Source: Actinoplanes sp. NBRC 103695 (GTDB lineage: Bacteria; Actinomycetota; Actinomycetes; Mycobacteriales; Micromonosporaceae). Taken from it: a stretch of 64,000 nt of DNA. Made by a program: the position numbers and the translations under genes. The first letter of the stretch is position 1; each line of letters starts with the position of its first letter. Shown piece by piece: positions 26,611-36,686 of this stretch. The notes under the pieces were generated by a model, which worked only from the letters and a program-made list of their open reading frames with translations, was not told where the DNA came from and made no database searches. Location of the stretch: contig NZ_BSTL01000002.1 of the NCBI RefSeq assembly GCF_030269485.1, positions 233,572 through 297,571 on the forward strand, in the 5' to 3' direction.

Positions 26611-27042
26611 ATGTTTCTCGGCACGCACACCCCTCGCCTCGACGACAAAGGCCGGCTGATTCTCCCGGCGAAGTTCCGGGAAGAGCTGGCGGGAGGTGTC
26701 GTGATCACCAAGGGGCAGGAGCGTTGCCTGTACGTGTTCCCGATGCCCGAGTTCCAGCGCATCGCGGGGCAGCTGCGCGAGCAGCCGGTCACGCACAAGG
26801 CCGCCCGGGCCTACAGCCGGGTGTTCTTCGCCAGCGCGCACGACGAGGTCCCCGACAAGCAGGGCCGGGTCACCATCCCGGGACACCTGCGGGAGTACGC
26901 GGCCCTCGACCGTGAGCTGGTGGTGATCGGGGCGAGCACGCGGGTGGAGATCTGGGACAAGCAGGCCTGGGAGCAGTACCTCTCGTCGAGCGAGGACGAC
27001 TTCGCCGATATCGAGGAGGGGGTGCTGCCCGGAGGACTGTGA
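26611..27042 (+). CDS. mraZ: transcriptional regulator MraZ
   Basis: 143-aa AbrB-like DNA-binding protein that forms a ring and binds repeats in its own promoter. Two SpoVT/AbrB-type halves are visible: [23 protein letters not shown] at the N-terminus (shown in part by [13 protein letters not shown]) and [16 protein letters not shown] at about 90-105, each with the DxxGR core. A Gly-rich AGGGGGG lies about 8 bases before the ATG. First gene of the dcw cluster. The protein is standard in length. Its binding sites are described at 26496 and 26310. Confidence 0.97.
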   Translation: MFLGTHTPRLDDKGRLILPAKFREELAGGVVITKGQERCLYVFPMPEFQRIAGQLREQPVTHKAARAYSRVFFASAHDEVPDKQGRVTIPGHLREYAALDRELVVIGASTRVEIWDKQAWEQYLSSSEDDFADIEEGVLPGGL

Positions 27043-27113
27043 CGGCGTGGCACGGACCAGCCAGGAAAGACGTCGCTGCCGCCGTACTGCGAGATCTCCA
27101 GCCGCTTGAGTTC

Positions 27114-27137
27114 CTGGCACCTCTTCCCCGGTGCCAG
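27114..27137 (+). other. hairpin between mraZ and rsmH
   Basis: CTGGCACC (27114-27121) pairs with GGTGCCAG (27130-27137) across an 8-nt loop. With the rsmH start at 27245, mraZ and rsmH are separated by 202 bp, a large gap for this cluster; the hairpin could reduce read-through or stabilise an mRNA end. No T-tract follows. Confidence 0.5.
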
Positions 27138-27244
27138 GCGCGACGCCCGCCGGCAGCGGGCACGAGCGGATGGGGATCTGGCGGTACGGATTCGACGTCC
27201 GGTCGGACCGGGTGACGCAGAGCCTGGGTGACTTGGGGGTCGAC

Positions 27245-28300
27245 GTGGGGGAGCAACGTGGCACGCATGTGCCGGTGCTGCTCGAGCGATGTCTCGAGCT
27301 GCTGGCTCCCGCGCTCGCTCTGCCGGGCGCCGTGCATGTCGACTTCACGCTCGGTCTCGGTGGTCACGCCGAGGCAGTGCTCGAGCGTTTCCCGGACGCG
27401 GTCCTGATCGGGCTCGACCGGGATCCGGAGGCGCTCGCGCACAGCGGCCGCCGGCTGGCCCGGTTCGCCGATCGCACGCACCTGGTGCACGCGATCTACG
27501 ACGAGCTGCCGTCGGTGCTGGCCGGGCTCGGTCGCCGGGTGTTCCACAGTGGCCTGTTCGACCTGGGTGTGTCGTCGCTGCAACTGGACGAGCCCGACCG
27601 GGGGTTCGCCTACGCGCAGGACGCGCCGCTGGACATGCGGATGGATCAGTCGAGGGGGATCACGGCCGAGGAGGTCGTGAACGGCTACCAGCCGGGTGAC
27701 CTGGTCCGGGTGCTGCGGACGTACGGCGAGGAGAAGTTCGCCACGCGGATCGTCTCGGCGATCGTCAAGGAGCGGGGACGGGAGCGGATCACCTCCACGA
27801 CCTTCCTCGCAGACCTGGTCAAAGAGGCTATCCCGGCTGCCGCACGGCGAACGGGTGGAAATCCCGCCAAAAGAACGTTTCAAGCACTACGTATTGAGGT
27901 AAATGGCGAACTCGCCGCGGTCGAGTCCGCGGTGCCGTCCGCTCTAGACCTTTTGGCGCCGAACGGGCGCCTTGTGGTGATGAGCTACCAATCGTTGGAG
28001 GACCGGATCGTCAAGCGCGCCATCGCCGCGAGGGCGCGCAGCACCGGGCCGGTCGACCTGCCGGTCGAACTGCCCGGGACCGGACCGAGCGTGCGGCTTC
28101 TGACGAAGGGGTCGGAGCCGCCGACCGAGGCGGAAGTGGCGGCGAACCCGCGAGCGGCCTCGGTGAGGCTGCGCGCGGTGGAGCGCGTCGAGCAGGACCA
28201 GGCATCAGGCCCCGGCCGCGACCGGGACCGGATGCCCGCACCACACGGGGGAAGAGGGCGGCGACGCCCGGGGGAACGCATTGAGGGGGAGGGGCCATGA
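27245..28300 (+). CDS. rsmH: 16S rRNA (cytosine-1402-N4)-methyltransferase RsmH
   Basis: 351-aa SAM methyltransferase for C1402 of 16S rRNA (old name MraW). The GTG at 27245 gives the family start [20 protein letters not shown] and follows GGGGG; an ATG at 27170 and a GTG at 27131 would add 25-38 residues without conserved sequence. Motifs: [15 protein letters not shown] (SAM), [21 protein letters not shown], and late in the protein [12 protein letters not shown] and [13 protein letters not shown]. The final 30 residues are Arg/Gly-rich. The stop overlaps ftsL (ATGA). Confidence 0.94.
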   Translation: MGEQRGTHVPVLLERCLELLAPALALPGAVHVDFTLGLGGHAEAVLERFPDAVLIGLDRDPEALAHSGRRLARFADRTHLVHAIYDELPSVLAGLGRRVFHSGLFDLGVSSLQLDEPDRGFAYAQDAPLDMRMDQSRGITAEEVVNGYQPGDLVRVLRTYGEEKFATRIVSAIVKERGRERITSTTFLADLVKEAIPAAARRTGGNPAKRTFQALRIEVNGELAAVESAVPSALDLLAPNGRLVVMSYQSLEDRIVKRAIAARARSTGPVDLPVELPGTGPSVRLLTKGSEPPTEAEVAANPRAASVRLRAVERVEQDQASGPGRDRDRMPAPHGGRGRRRPGERIEGEGP

Positions 28301-28884
28301 GCGAGCGCACCTACGCGCCGCGGTCGGGGGGCCGGACCGCGGAGCAGGACGTAACGACCGGCGCGCGCCGGCACCAGGCGAAGGTGACCCGGACCGCGCA
28401 GGGGGCGCGTACCGAGGGCACCGCGGCGCTGCGGCTGGACACGGTGGAGCGGACGCGGATCCGGGAGGACAACCCGGCGCCGCGACTGCGGGTGGCACCG
28501 CCGGCGGCCATCCGGGCGCCGCGCGCACCGTTCATCGCGCTGGTCATCACGCTGGTGGTGGCCGGGGTGCTGGGCATTCTGCTGGTCAACACCAAGACCA
28601 TGGAGAACTCGTTCGAGCTGAGCCGGCTCGAGGACGAGCAGCAGAACCTGGACAAGCGGCAGCAGCAGCTGGAGAACCAGCTCGCCGCCTACGAGAGCGC
28701 GGGCAACCTGGACGCGGCGGCCAAGCGGGCCGGCCTGGTGAAGGGCGAGCCGGCGTACATCACGCTGCCGGACGGCCAGATCCTCGGCGTCGCGGTCCCG
28801 GGTCAGGGCAAGCCGGCGGTGACGGCGCAGGATCCGGCCAGCGGTGGGGACACGGCGGCCGGCACTCCGGGCACCGGGCGGTAG
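28297..28884 (+). CDS. ftsL: FtsL-like cell division protein
   Basis: 195-aa bitopic protein at the ftsL position of the cluster. The cytoplasmic N-terminus (about 75 residues) is polar; one membrane helix follows ([19 protein letters not shown], about 79-97), then a coiled-coil stretch with many Glu/Gln/Leu ([20 protein letters not shown]) and a Gly/Pro/Thr-rich tail. The pattern fits FtsL, which forms a trimer with FtsQ and DivIC/FtsB to activate FtsWI. Sequence conservation is low in this family, so the call rests on position and topology. Start overlaps the rsmH stop. Confidence 0.85.
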   Translation: MSERTYAPRSGGRTAEQDVTTGARRHQAKVTRTAQGARTEGTAALRLDTVERTRIREDNPAPRLRVAPPAAIRAPRAPFIALVITLVVAGVLGILLVNTKTMENSFELSRLEDEQQNLDKRQQQLENQLAAYESAGNLDAAAKRAGLVKGEPAYITLPDGQILGVAVPGQGKPAVTAQDPASGGDTAAGTPGTGR

Positions 28885-28890
28885 GCCGCG

Positions 28891-31260
28891 ATGCCGCCGA
28901 GAGATGACGAGCCACCGCGCCGGGGTCAGCAGCCCCGGCGCGGTGCGTCCCGTGACGTGCCGCCCGGCGACGAGGACGGCGGCCGGCGTGGCTTCGGCGG
29001 CATCGGCGAGGCCCGGGCGTACACGCCGCGCGGGCGTACCGTCGCCGAGCGCGACCAGCGCACCCGCTCGCCGCGCGCCGGACGTACCACCGACCCGTTC
29101 CGTCCCGCGCTTCAGCTGCTGGACGGCGGCAAGCAGAAGGAGCGCCGCGGCGCGCCGGCCGAGGAGCCGGAGGAGGAGAGGCCGTCCGCCCGGAAGGCAG
29201 CTCCGGCCAAAGCGGGCCCGGCCAAAGCGGGCCCGACCAAAGCAGGCCCGGCCAAAGCAGGCCCGGCCAAGGCAGCACCGGTCAAGGCGGCACCGAGCAG
29301 GGCCACCCCACCGCGCAAGGCCGCGAGCCGGGCCACGGCGGGCGCCGGGCGTACCCGTACCGAAGCCTCCGGTCGTGTCGGCAAGGACCGCAAGGTCGCC
29401 GTCGCACCCGCACCACGACGGACCGCGGGCGGACGGACCGCCAAGACCGCGCCGCCTCCACCACCGCGCCGGCCCACGGACCGGCGTCCCACGCCCGCCG
29501 CGCCCGCCGATCCACCCAAGCTGGCCAACAGCGCACGCCGCCTGCGGCTCGGCACCGTGCTCGCGCTCGCGCTGTTCGCCACCATCGGCGTGCGGCTGGT
29601 CGTGCTGCAGTCGGTGGAGTCGCCGGAGAGCCAGAAGCAGCTGGACGCCCAGCGCCGTGACCGGCTCACCACGGTGGTGCTCCCGGCGCCGCGCGGCAGC
29701 ATCCTGGATCGCTCCGGCGCACCGCTCGCGCACAGTGTCGAGGCGCGCTACATCTACGCCGACCCGGAGATGGTGGAGGACCCGGCGAAGGCCGCGGCCC
29801 TGCTGTCCCCGCTGCTCGGCGTCGCGCCGTCCAAACTGCTCGCGCAGATGACCAAGAAGAAGCGGCCGGGCGGCGGCTCGGTCAATTTCGTCTACCTGGC
29901 CCGCGGCGTGGACGTGCCGGTGGCCGACAAGATCGCCGCGATGAACCTCAAGGGCATCCGCGAGGACCGCGACGAGCGCCGGGACGTGCCCGGCGCCGAC
30001 CTGGCGGCCAATCTGATCGGCTTCACCGGCGAGGACCACACCGGGCTGGAGGGTCTCGAGGCGCGCTACGACGAACTGCTGCGCGGCACCGACGGCAAGC
30101 GGGTGTACGAGACCGGCCGGGGCGACCTGGACAAGGAGATCCCGGGCGGGTTCCACAAGCTCGTACCCGCGTCGCCGGGCACGTCGCTGCAGCTGACCAT
30201 CGACCGCGACCTGCAGTTCCAGGTGCAGCAGATCCTGGCCGAGGAGATGGCCAAGAAGGACGCCACCATCGGTGGCGCCGTGGTGCTCGACGCGCGGACC
30301 GGCGAGGTGCTGGCCCAGGCGAGCTACCCGACGTACAACGCCGCCAAGCCGTTCGAGTCCAAGCCGGTCGACCGGGAGGACGTGGTCACCAGCGTGATCA
30401 CCGACCCGGGCTCCACCCACAAGGCGTTCATCTTCGGCGCGGCACTGGAGGAGGGGATCATCACCCCCGACAGCGTCCAGGTCGTCGGCAAGGCCCTGCG
30501 GCGGGGCGGGTACCCGTTCGCGGACACGCACCCGCAGAAGAACGGCACCAAGATGACGATGGCGGGCCTGCTCGCCTACTCGTCGAACGTCGGCACCATC
30601 CTCATCGCCGACAAGCTCGGCAAGGAGAAGGTGTACGAGTACCAGCAGAAGTTCGGGCTGGGCCGGGCCACCGGCGAGGGCATGCCGGGCGAGGCGGAGG
30701 GCAAGCTGATCCCGCCGGACCAGTGGACCGGCTCGGCCACCGGGTCGATCCCGATCGGGCACAGCGTCGACGCCACCCTGCTGCAGATGGCCGCCGGGTA
30801 CGCCGCGATCGCCAACGACGGCACCTACATCCAGCCGCACCTGATCAAGGCCACCATCCCGTTCGAGGGCCCGGTGGTGCCCGCCCCGGCCCCGGCCACC
30901 CGCCAGGTGCTGCGCCCGCAGGCGGCCGCCGATCTGCGGACGCTGATGGAGGCCGTGGTCGACAGCAAGGGCGGCACGGGTACGCGGGCGGCGGTCGAGG
31001 GCTGGCGGATCGCCGGCAAGACCGGCACCGGCAAGCGGCTGGTCGACGGTCAGTACACGAGCAAGAACGCGGGGTCGTTCATCGGCATGGCGCCGGCCGA
31101 CAACCCGCGTTACGTGATCGCGGTCTCCGCCGACGTGCCGGTCGGCACCGGCGGCGACGTGGCCGCGCCGGCCTTCAGCGAGATGATGAAAAGGACGTTG
31201 CAGCACTACCGGGTGCCTCCGTCGGCGACGAAGCCGCCCAAGTTCAAGCTGTTCCCCTGA
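28891..31260 (+). CDS. ftsI: penicillin-binding protein FtsI (PBP3-type septal transpeptidase)
   Basis: 789-aa class B PBP that cross-links septal peptidoglycan. The cytoplasmic N-terminus is unusually long (about 215 residues), Arg/Pro/Ala/Lys-rich, with 5-residue repeats of the type AKAGP encoded by 15-bp repeats at about 29205-29290. One membrane helix lies at about 217-240. The pedestal domain begins near RGSILDRSGAPLA. Active-site motifs: STHK with Ser508, SSN in YSSNVGT, and KTG in AGKTGTGKR (Lys710). No PASTA domain. Partner of FtsW. ATG start, 6 bp after ftsL. Confidence 0.95.
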   Translation: MPPRDDEPPRRGQQPRRGASRDVPPGDEDGGRRGFGGIGEARAYTPRGRTVAERDQRTRSPRAGRTTDPFRPALQLLDGGKQKERRGAPAEEPEEERPSARKAAPAKAGPAKAGPTKAGPAKAGPAKAAPVKAAPSRATPPRKAASRATAGAGRTRTEASGRVGKDRKVAVAPAPRRTAGGRTAKTAPPPPPRRPTDRRPTPAAPADPPKLANSARRLRLGTVLALALFATIGVRLVVLQSVESPESQKQLDAQRRDRLTTVVLPAPRGSILDRSGAPLAHSVEARYIYADPEMVEDPAKAAALLSPLLGVAPSKLLAQMTKKKRPGGGSVNFVYLARGVDVPVADKIAAMNLKGIREDRDERRDVPGADLAANLIGFTGEDHTGLEGLEARYDELLRGTDGKRVYETGRGDLDKEIPGGFHKLVPASPGTSLQLTIDRDLQFQVQQILAEEMAKKDATIGGAVVLDARTGEVLAQASYPTYNAAKPFESKPVDREDVVTSVITDPGSTHKAFIFGAALEEGIITPDSVQVVGKALRRGGYPFADTHPQKNGTKMTMAGLLAYSSNVGTILIADKLGKEKVYEYQQKFGLGRATGEGMPGEAEGKLIPPDQWTGSATGSIPIGHSVDATLLQMAAGYAAIANDGTYIQPHLIKATIPFEGPVVPAPAPATRQVLRPQAAADLRTLMEAVVDSKGGTGTRAAVEGWRIAGKTGTGKRLVDGQYTSKNAGSFIGMAPADNPRYVIAVSADVPVGTGGDVAAPAFSEMMKRTLQHYRVPPSATKPPKFKLFP

Positions 31261-31281
31261 CGCCGGGTAGGGTCTGACGCC

Positions 31282-32808
31282 GTGCCCGGCATTCCCCGCC
31301 CCCAGAGTGTCCCGCCGCACCGGCTGGCCGCGCTCGCGACCCTGCTCAAGGCCGATCTGACCGAACCGGTACAGCTGGTCGACGGTGAGGTCACGGGCAT
31401 TACCCACGCCAGCGGTGAGGTGCGTCCCGGTGATCTCTACGCAGCGTTGCCGGGTGCTCGCCGGCACGGTGCGGAGTTCATCGGGCAGGCCGTCGCGGCG
31501 GGCGCCGTCGCGGTGCTGACCGACCCGGCGGGCCGGGACGCGGCGGTGGCCGCCGGGCTGCCCGGGCTGCCCGTGCTGGTCGTCGCCGACCCGCGCGCGG
31601 TGCTCGGCGAGGCCGCCTCGGCGATCTACGGCGACCCGACGTCACGGCTGACGATGATCGGCATCACCGGCACCGCGGGCAAGACGTCCACGGCGTACCT
31701 GATCGAGGCCGGCCTGCGCGCCGCCGGGCTGACCACCGGCCTGATCGGCACCGTCGAGACCCGGATCGGCGACCTGACCGTCGACAGTGTCCGGACCACG
31801 CCGGAGGCCACCGACCTGCACGCGCTGCTCGCCTCCGCGGTCGAGACGGGCGTCACCGCGGTGGTCATGGAGGTGTCCAGTCACGCGCTCGCCATGGGCC
31901 GGGTCGGCGGCGTGCGCTTCGAGGTCGGCGGCTGGACCAACTTCGGCCTGGATCATCTGGACTTCCACGCCGACGCCGACGACTACTTCGCGGCCAAGGC
32001 CAAGCTCTTCGACGGCCGCTGCCGGGTGGAGATCCTCAACGCCGACGACAACGCGCTGACCTCCCTGGTCAAGCCGGAAACCGTGACCTACTCGGCCGAC
32101 GGCGCCGAGAGCGCGTCCTGGTGGGCGAGTGCGATCCGGCCCTCCGCGTACGGCCAGCGCTTCACCGCTCACGGCCCGTCCGGCCGGGTCGAGGCCGGGG
32201 TCGGCCTGCCCGGCCGGCACAACGTGGCCAACGCCCTGCTCGCCCTGGCCTCGCTGACCGCGGTCGGCGTCGACCCGGCCACCGCCGCCCGCGGCGTCGC
32301 CGCCTGCCCGGGCGTGCCCGGCCGGCTGGAGCAGGTGGCCGTCCCCGGCGAGGTTCTGGGCGTCGTCGACTACGCGCACAAGCCGGACGCGATCGTGGCC
32401 GTCCTGACCGCGCTGCGCGAACTGGCCACCGCCCGCGGCGGCCGGCTGGTCTGCGTGCTCGGCGCGGGCGGCGACCGGGACGCCGGCAAGCGGCCGGTGA
32501 TGGGCGCGGCCGCCGCGCGCGGCGCCGATCTGGTGGTGGTGACCGACGACAACCCGCGCACCGAGGACCCGGCGGCGATCCGGGCCGCGGTCCGGGCCGG
32601 CGCGGAACAGGCCGGAACGGCGGCGAAGATCATCGAGGTGGCCGGGCGGCGGGCCGCGATCGACGAGGCGGTCCGGATGGCCGGCCCCGGCGACGTGGTG
32701 GCAGTGCTGGGCAAGGGACATGAACGTGGCCAGGAGGTGGGCGGCGAGGTGCTGCCGTTCGACGATCGGGTGGAGCTGACCGCGGCTTTGACGGGTGGTG
32801 GCGCGTGA
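31282..32808 (+). CDS. murE: UDP-MurNAc-tripeptide synthetase MurE (meso-DAP type)
   Basis: 508-aa cytoplasmic Mur ligase that adds the third stem-peptide residue. The P-loop is GITGTAGKTSTAYL, the middle domain has EVSSHALAMGRV and NFGLDHLDFH, and DDNPRTEDP carries the DNPR motif that selects meso-diaminopimelate. This agrees with the mDAP cell wall of the group. GTG start at 31282, 21 bp after ftsI; the stop overlaps the murF GTG. Confidence 0.96.
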   Translation: MPGIPRPQSVPPHRLAALATLLKADLTEPVQLVDGEVTGITHASGEVRPGDLYAALPGARRHGAEFIGQAVAAGAVAVLTDPAGRDAAVAAGLPGLPVLVVADPRAVLGEAASAIYGDPTSRLTMIGITGTAGKTSTAYLIEAGLRAAGLTTGLIGTVETRIGDLTVDSVRTTPEATDLHALLASAVETGVTAVVMEVSSHALAMGRVGGVRFEVGGWTNFGLDHLDFHADADDYFAAKAKLFDGRCRVEILNADDNALTSLVKPETVTYSADGAESASWWASAIRPSAYGQRFTAHGPSGRVEAGVGLPGRHNVANALLALASLTAVGVDPATAARGVAACPGVPGRLEQVAVPGEVLGVVDYAHKPDAIVAVLTALRELATARGGRLVCVLGAGGDRDAGKRPVMGAAAARGADLVVVTDDNPRTEDPAAIRAAVRAGAEQAGTAAKIIEVAGRRAAIDEAVRMAGPGDVVAVLGKGHERGQEVGGEVLPFDDRVELTAALTGGGA

Positions 32809-34157
32809 TCCGCACGACCCTGGGCGAGATCGCCGGCGTCGTCGGCGGCCGCCTCGTCAACGCCGCCCCGGAGACGGTGGTGGACGGGCCGGTCGAGTTC
32901 GACAACCGGCTGCCGCTGACCGGCGGGCTGTTCGTCGCCTTCGACGGCGAGAAGGTGGACGGGCACGGCTTCGCCGCCGCCGCGATCGCGGCCGGCGCGG
33001 CCGGTGTGCTCGGCACCAGGGACACCGGCGAGCCCGGCGTCGTGGTGACCGACCAGCTCGACGCGCTGGCCCGGCTGGCCCGGTTCTCGCTGGACCGGCT
33101 GCCCGACCTGACCGTGATCGGGCTGACCGGCTCCTCCGGCAAGACCACCACGAAGGACTACATCGGCCAGCTGCTGAGCCGGCTGGGCGAGACGGTCGCG
33201 CCGCCGGGGTCGCTGAACAACGAGCTCGGTCATCCGTACACGGCGTTGAAGGCGACCGCGAAGACCCGGTTCCTGGTGCTCGAGATGGGCGCCCGGGGCG
33301 TCGGGCACATCCGGCACCTGACCGAGGTGGCGCCGCCCCGGATCGGCCTGGTGCTGAACATCGGTGCCGCGCACGTGGGGGAGTTCGGCTCGCTGGAGCA
33401 GACCGCGCTGGCCAAGGGTGAGCTGGTCGAGGCGCTGCCCGCCGACGGGGTGGCGGTGCTCAACGCGGACGACGAGCTCGTTGCCGCGATGGCCGCGCGG
33501 ACCGCCGCCCGCGTCGTGTTCTTCGGTGAGGCGGACATCACGGATCTGCGCGTGGACGATCGGGGCCGCGCGTCCTTCGAGCTCGCCGGCCATCCCGTGC
33601 GCCTGGGGGTGGCCGGGCGGCACCAGGTGGCCAACACCCTGGCCGCCGCCGCGGTGGCGATGGCCGCCGGGATGCCGGCCGCCGACGCCGCCGCCGCGCT
33701 GAGCGAGGTGCGCATCAAGTCGGTGCGCCGGATGGATGTCTTCGACCGGCCCGACGGCGTGACGGTCATCGACGACACGTACAACGCCAACCCGTCGTCC
33801 ACCGCTGCCGCGTTGCGGTCGCTGGCCTCGATGGGTACGGGCCGCCGCACGGTGGCCGTGCTCGGTTACATGGCCGAGCTGGGCGATCAGGAGGTCGCCG
33901 GGCATCGCGAGGTCGGCCGGCTGGCCGCCGAGCTCGGTGTGGACCGGCTGATCGCGGTGAGCGAGCAGGCCCGCCCGATCCTGGACGGCGCCGCCGAGGT
34001 GCCGGGCTGGACCGGCCGGGCGGAGCTCGCCGCCGACCAACCAGCCGCGATCGCGCTGCTGAGCCCGGAAGAAGGCGACGTGGTTCTGGTCAAGGGTTCT
34101 CGTTACCGGACGTGGGACGTGGTGGACGCACTGCGGCCCGAGGGGGTTCGCCCGTGA
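32805..34157 (+). CDS. murF: UDP-MurNAc-tripeptide:D-Ala-D-Ala ligase MurF
   Basis: 450-aa Mur ligase that adds D-Ala-D-Ala to UDP-MurNAc-tripeptide. P-loop [16 protein letters not shown] at about residues 105-120, then [23 protein letters not shown] and, in the C-terminal domain, [12 protein letters not shown]. Length normal. The GTG overlaps the murE stop (GTGATC), and its own stop overlaps the mraY start, so translation of the three is coupled. Confidence 0.96.
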   Translation: MIRTTLGEIAGVVGGRLVNAAPETVVDGPVEFDNRLPLTGGLFVAFDGEKVDGHGFAAAAIAAGAAGVLGTRDTGEPGVVVTDQLDALARLARFSLDRLPDLTVIGLTGSSGKTTTKDYIGQLLSRLGETVAPPGSLNNELGHPYTALKATAKTRFLVLEMGARGVGHIRHLTEVAPPRIGLVLNIGAAHVGEFGSLEQTALAKGELVEALPADGVAVLNADDELVAAMAARTAARVVFFGEADITDLRVDDRGRASFELAGHPVRLGVAGRHQVANTLAAAAVAMAAGMPAADAAAALSEVRIKSVRRMDVFDRPDGVTVIDDTYNANPSSTAAALRSLASMGTGRRTVAVLGYMAELGDQEVAGHREVGRLAAELGVDRLIAVSEQARPILDGAAEVPGWTGRAELAADQPAAIALLSPEEGDVVLVKGSRYRTWDVVDALRPEGVRP

Positions 34158-35260
34158 GGGCAGTCATCGTCGCGGCCGCGGTCGCGTTCATCATCTCGCT
34201 GTTCGGCACCCCGATCGCGATCCGGGTGTTCACCGCGCTCAAGGCGGGACAGCCGATCCGGACCCTCGGACCGCAGAGCCACCAGGGCAAGCGGGGCACG
34301 CCGACGATGGGCGGCGTCGCCTTCATCGTGGCCACGGTGCTCTCCTACGTGGCCGGGCACCTGGCGCTGACCACGCTGCCCGAGCGGCAGATCGCGCAGG
34401 AGAAGCCGACCATGACCGCGCTGGTCCTGCTCGGCCTGTTCGTGTTCTGCGGTGCGATCGGCTTCCTGGACGACTTCCTCAAGGTCCGCCGGAAGCACTC
34501 CGGCGGCCTGAGCGCCAAGGGCAAGCTGTTCGGCCAGCTGATCGTCGGCGCCGGCTTCGGGGTGGCGGCGCTGTATGTGCCCAGCACCAACGGGCAGACG
34601 GTGGCCAGCGAGAGCATCTCCTTCATCCGGGACATCGACTTCCTGGACGTCGGCAAGGTCGGCTCGGTCATCGTGTTCGTCTTCGTGATCATGTCGATGT
34701 CCAACGGCGTGAACCTCACCGACGGACTGGACGGCCTGGCCACCGGCGCCTCGATCGCGGTGCTCGGGTCGTACGCGCTGATCGGTTTCTGGCAGTACCG
34801 GCACTGGTGCGGTGACACCGACTACGCACGGGCCGCCGCGAACTACTGCTACGAGGTGCGTGACCCGCTGGAGGTCACGATGATCGCCGCCGCGGCGGCC
34901 GCGGCATGCGTCGGCTTCCTGTGGTGGAACACCAACCCGGCCCGGATCTTCATGGGCGACACCGGCGCGCTCGGCCTGGGCGGCCTGATCGGCGGCCTGG
35001 CCATGGCCACCCGCACCACGCTGCTGTCGATCATCATCGGCGGGCTCTTCGTGATCGTCACGATGTCCGTGGTGATCCAGATCATCTCGTTCAAAACCAC
35101 CGGCAAACGGGTGTTCCGGATGTCGCCGCTGCAGCACCACTTCGAGCTGGCCGGCTGGAGCGAGGTCAACATCGTGGTGCGGTTCTGGATCGTGGCCGGC
35201 ATCTGCGTCGCCATCGGCCTGGGACTGTTCTACTCCGACTTCCTCGCGGTTATGGGATAG
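34154..35260 (+). CDS. mraY: phospho-MurNAc-pentapeptide transferase MraY
   Basis: 368-aa polytopic membrane enzyme that makes lipid I from UDP-MurNAc-pentapeptide and undecaprenyl phosphate. About ten membrane helices. Conserved motifs: [15 protein letters not shown] near residue 40-55, [20 protein letters not shown] (Asp pair), [12 protein letters not shown] (about 192-203) and [11 protein letters not shown] at about 321. The GTG at 34154 overlaps the murF stop. The stop at 35260 is followed by only 49 bp before ftsW, so murD, which usually lies here, is absent. Confidence 0.96.
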   Translation: MRAVIVAAAVAFIISLFGTPIAIRVFTALKAGQPIRTLGPQSHQGKRGTPTMGGVAFIVATVLSYVAGHLALTTLPERQIAQEKPTMTALVLLGLFVFCGAIGFLDDFLKVRRKHSGGLSAKGKLFGQLIVGAGFGVAALYVPSTNGQTVASESISFIRDIDFLDVGKVGSVIVFVFVIMSMSNGVNLTDGLDGLATGASIAVLGSYALIGFWQYRHWCGDTDYARAAANYCYEVRDPLEVTMIAAAAAAACVGFLWWNTNPARIFMGDTGALGLGGLIGGLAMATRTTLLSIIIGGLFVIVTMSVVIQIISFKTTGKRVFRMSPLQHHFELAGWSEVNIVVRFWIVAGICVAIGLGLFYSDFLAVMG

Positions 35261-35309
35261 ATCTGCGACACGCCCGGTATGTGAAGCCCTGTATCGGTCC
35301 GGCGCGACG

Positions 35310-36686
35310 ATGATGACGGACATGGGGGAGGACCAGAAGAAGCCGTCGTTCAGCCGGCAGTACCTGCCGGCCGTCCACGGGATGCTGGCGCGGCCGCTGT
35401 CCTCGTACTACCTGCTGATCGCGAGCAGCGGCCTGCTGCTGCTGATCGGGCTCACCATGGTCTTCTCGGCGACCAGCGTGAAGGCGTACGCGGAACACGG
35501 TGACGCGTTCGGCGCGATCCGCAACCAGGCGGTCTTCGCCGCGCTCGGCCTGCTCGGGTTCTGGGTCTGCCAGCGGCTGCCGGCGCGCACCCTGCGCGCC
35601 CTCGGCCCGTGGATCCTCGGCCTGGCCATCGCCCTGCTGGCCCTGCTCGACCTGCTGGTGCTGCTCGAGTCGGTGGGCGCCGTGCACACCGCCAAGCTCG
35701 GCCCGTTCGAGGCCCGCCTGCTCTGGCTCTACATCGGCCCGATCGGCATCCAGCCCTCCGAGCTCGCCAAGCTGGGCGTGGTGCTGTGGGGCGCCGACAT
35801 CATCGCGCGCAAGGGCGCCGCCCTGGGCCACTGGCGTGAACTGGCGATGCCGCTGTTCCCGCTGGTCGGCCTGCTCTTCGTCCTGGTCGGCTACAACGAC
35901 CTGGGCACCATGCTGGTGCTGCTGGCGCTGATCGTCGGCCTGCTCTGGGCGGCCGGCGTACGCCTGCGGGTGTTCGCCGCGCTGGGCGTGCTCGGGCTCT
36001 CCGGCGTCGGCCTGCTGATCGCCGCCGCGTCCCGGGGCGCCGGCTCCGGCGAGGTGGGCGAGCAGAACTACCGGCTGGCCCGGCTCACCTCCTTCCTCAA
36101 CCCGCCCGAGGACTGCTTCCAGGGCGCCTGCTACCAGCTGCTGCAGGGCCGGTCGGCGATCTACGAGGGCGGCTGGTTCGGCGTCGGGCTGGGCAAGAGC
36201 GCGCTCAAGTGGGACTGGCTGCCCGAGGCGGACAACGACTTCATCTTCGCGGTGGTCGCCGAGGAGCTCGGCGTGGTCGGCTGCGTGGTGATCCTGGCGC
36301 TGTTCTCGGTTCTCGCGTACACCGGCTTCCGGATCGCCCGCCGGGTCGACGACCCGTTCCGCCGGCTGGCCGCCACCGGCATCACCACCTGGCTGGTCGC
36401 CCAGGCCGTGATCAACATCGGCGGCGTGGTGGGCCTGCTGCCGATCACCGGCCTGCCGCTGCCGTTCATCTCCGCCGGTGGTAGCGCGCTGGTCGTCACG
36501 CTCGCCGCGATCGGCATGCTCGCCTCCTTCGCCCGCGCGGAACCGGACGCGGCCCGGGCCTTGAACGCCCGTCCGCCGTCGAGATGGGTCCGGCTAGTCT
36601 GGGCCCCGCTGCCGCCGCTACCCCCGCCGCGGCGGCCTCTTGCGAAGCAGGCACCCGCGAGGGCGGGGGGTGAGAGGAGGCGGTGA
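35310..36686 (+). CDS. ftsW: SEDS-family peptidoglycan polymerase FtsW
   Basis: 458-aa membrane glycosyltransferase of the SEDS family that polymerises lipid II at the septum with FtsI. About ten helices starting at LLIASSGLLLLIGLTMVFSA. Signature residues: the IQPSELAKLGVVLW stretch, YNDLGTMLVLLAL (Asp of the active site), EADNDFIFAVVAEELG, and LPLPFISAGGSALV near the C-terminus. The last 60 residues are a cytoplasmic Pro/Arg-rich tail. ATG at 35310 (a second ATG follows directly). The stop overlaps the murG ATG by one base (TGATG). Confidence 0.96.
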   Translation: MMTDMGEDQKKPSFSRQYLPAVHGMLARPLSSYYLLIASSGLLLLIGLTMVFSATSVKAYAEHGDAFGAIRNQAVFAALGLLGFWVCQRLPARTLRALGPWILGLAIALLALLDLLVLLESVGAVHTAKLGPFEARLLWLYIGPIGIQPSELAKLGVVLWGADIIARKGAALGHWRELAMPLFPLVGLLFVLVGYNDLGTMLVLLALIVGLLWAAGVRLRVFAALGVLGLSGVGLLIAAASRGAGSGEVGEQNYRLARLTSFLNPPEDCFQGACYQLLQGRSAIYEGGWFGVGLGKSALKWDWLPEADNDFIFAVVAEELGVVGCVVILALFSVLAYTGFRIARRVDDPFRRLAATGITTWLVAQAVINIGGVVGLLPITGLPLPFISAGGSALVVTLAAIGMLASFARAEPDAARALNARPPSRWVRLVWAPLPPLPPPRRPLAKQAPARAGGERRR

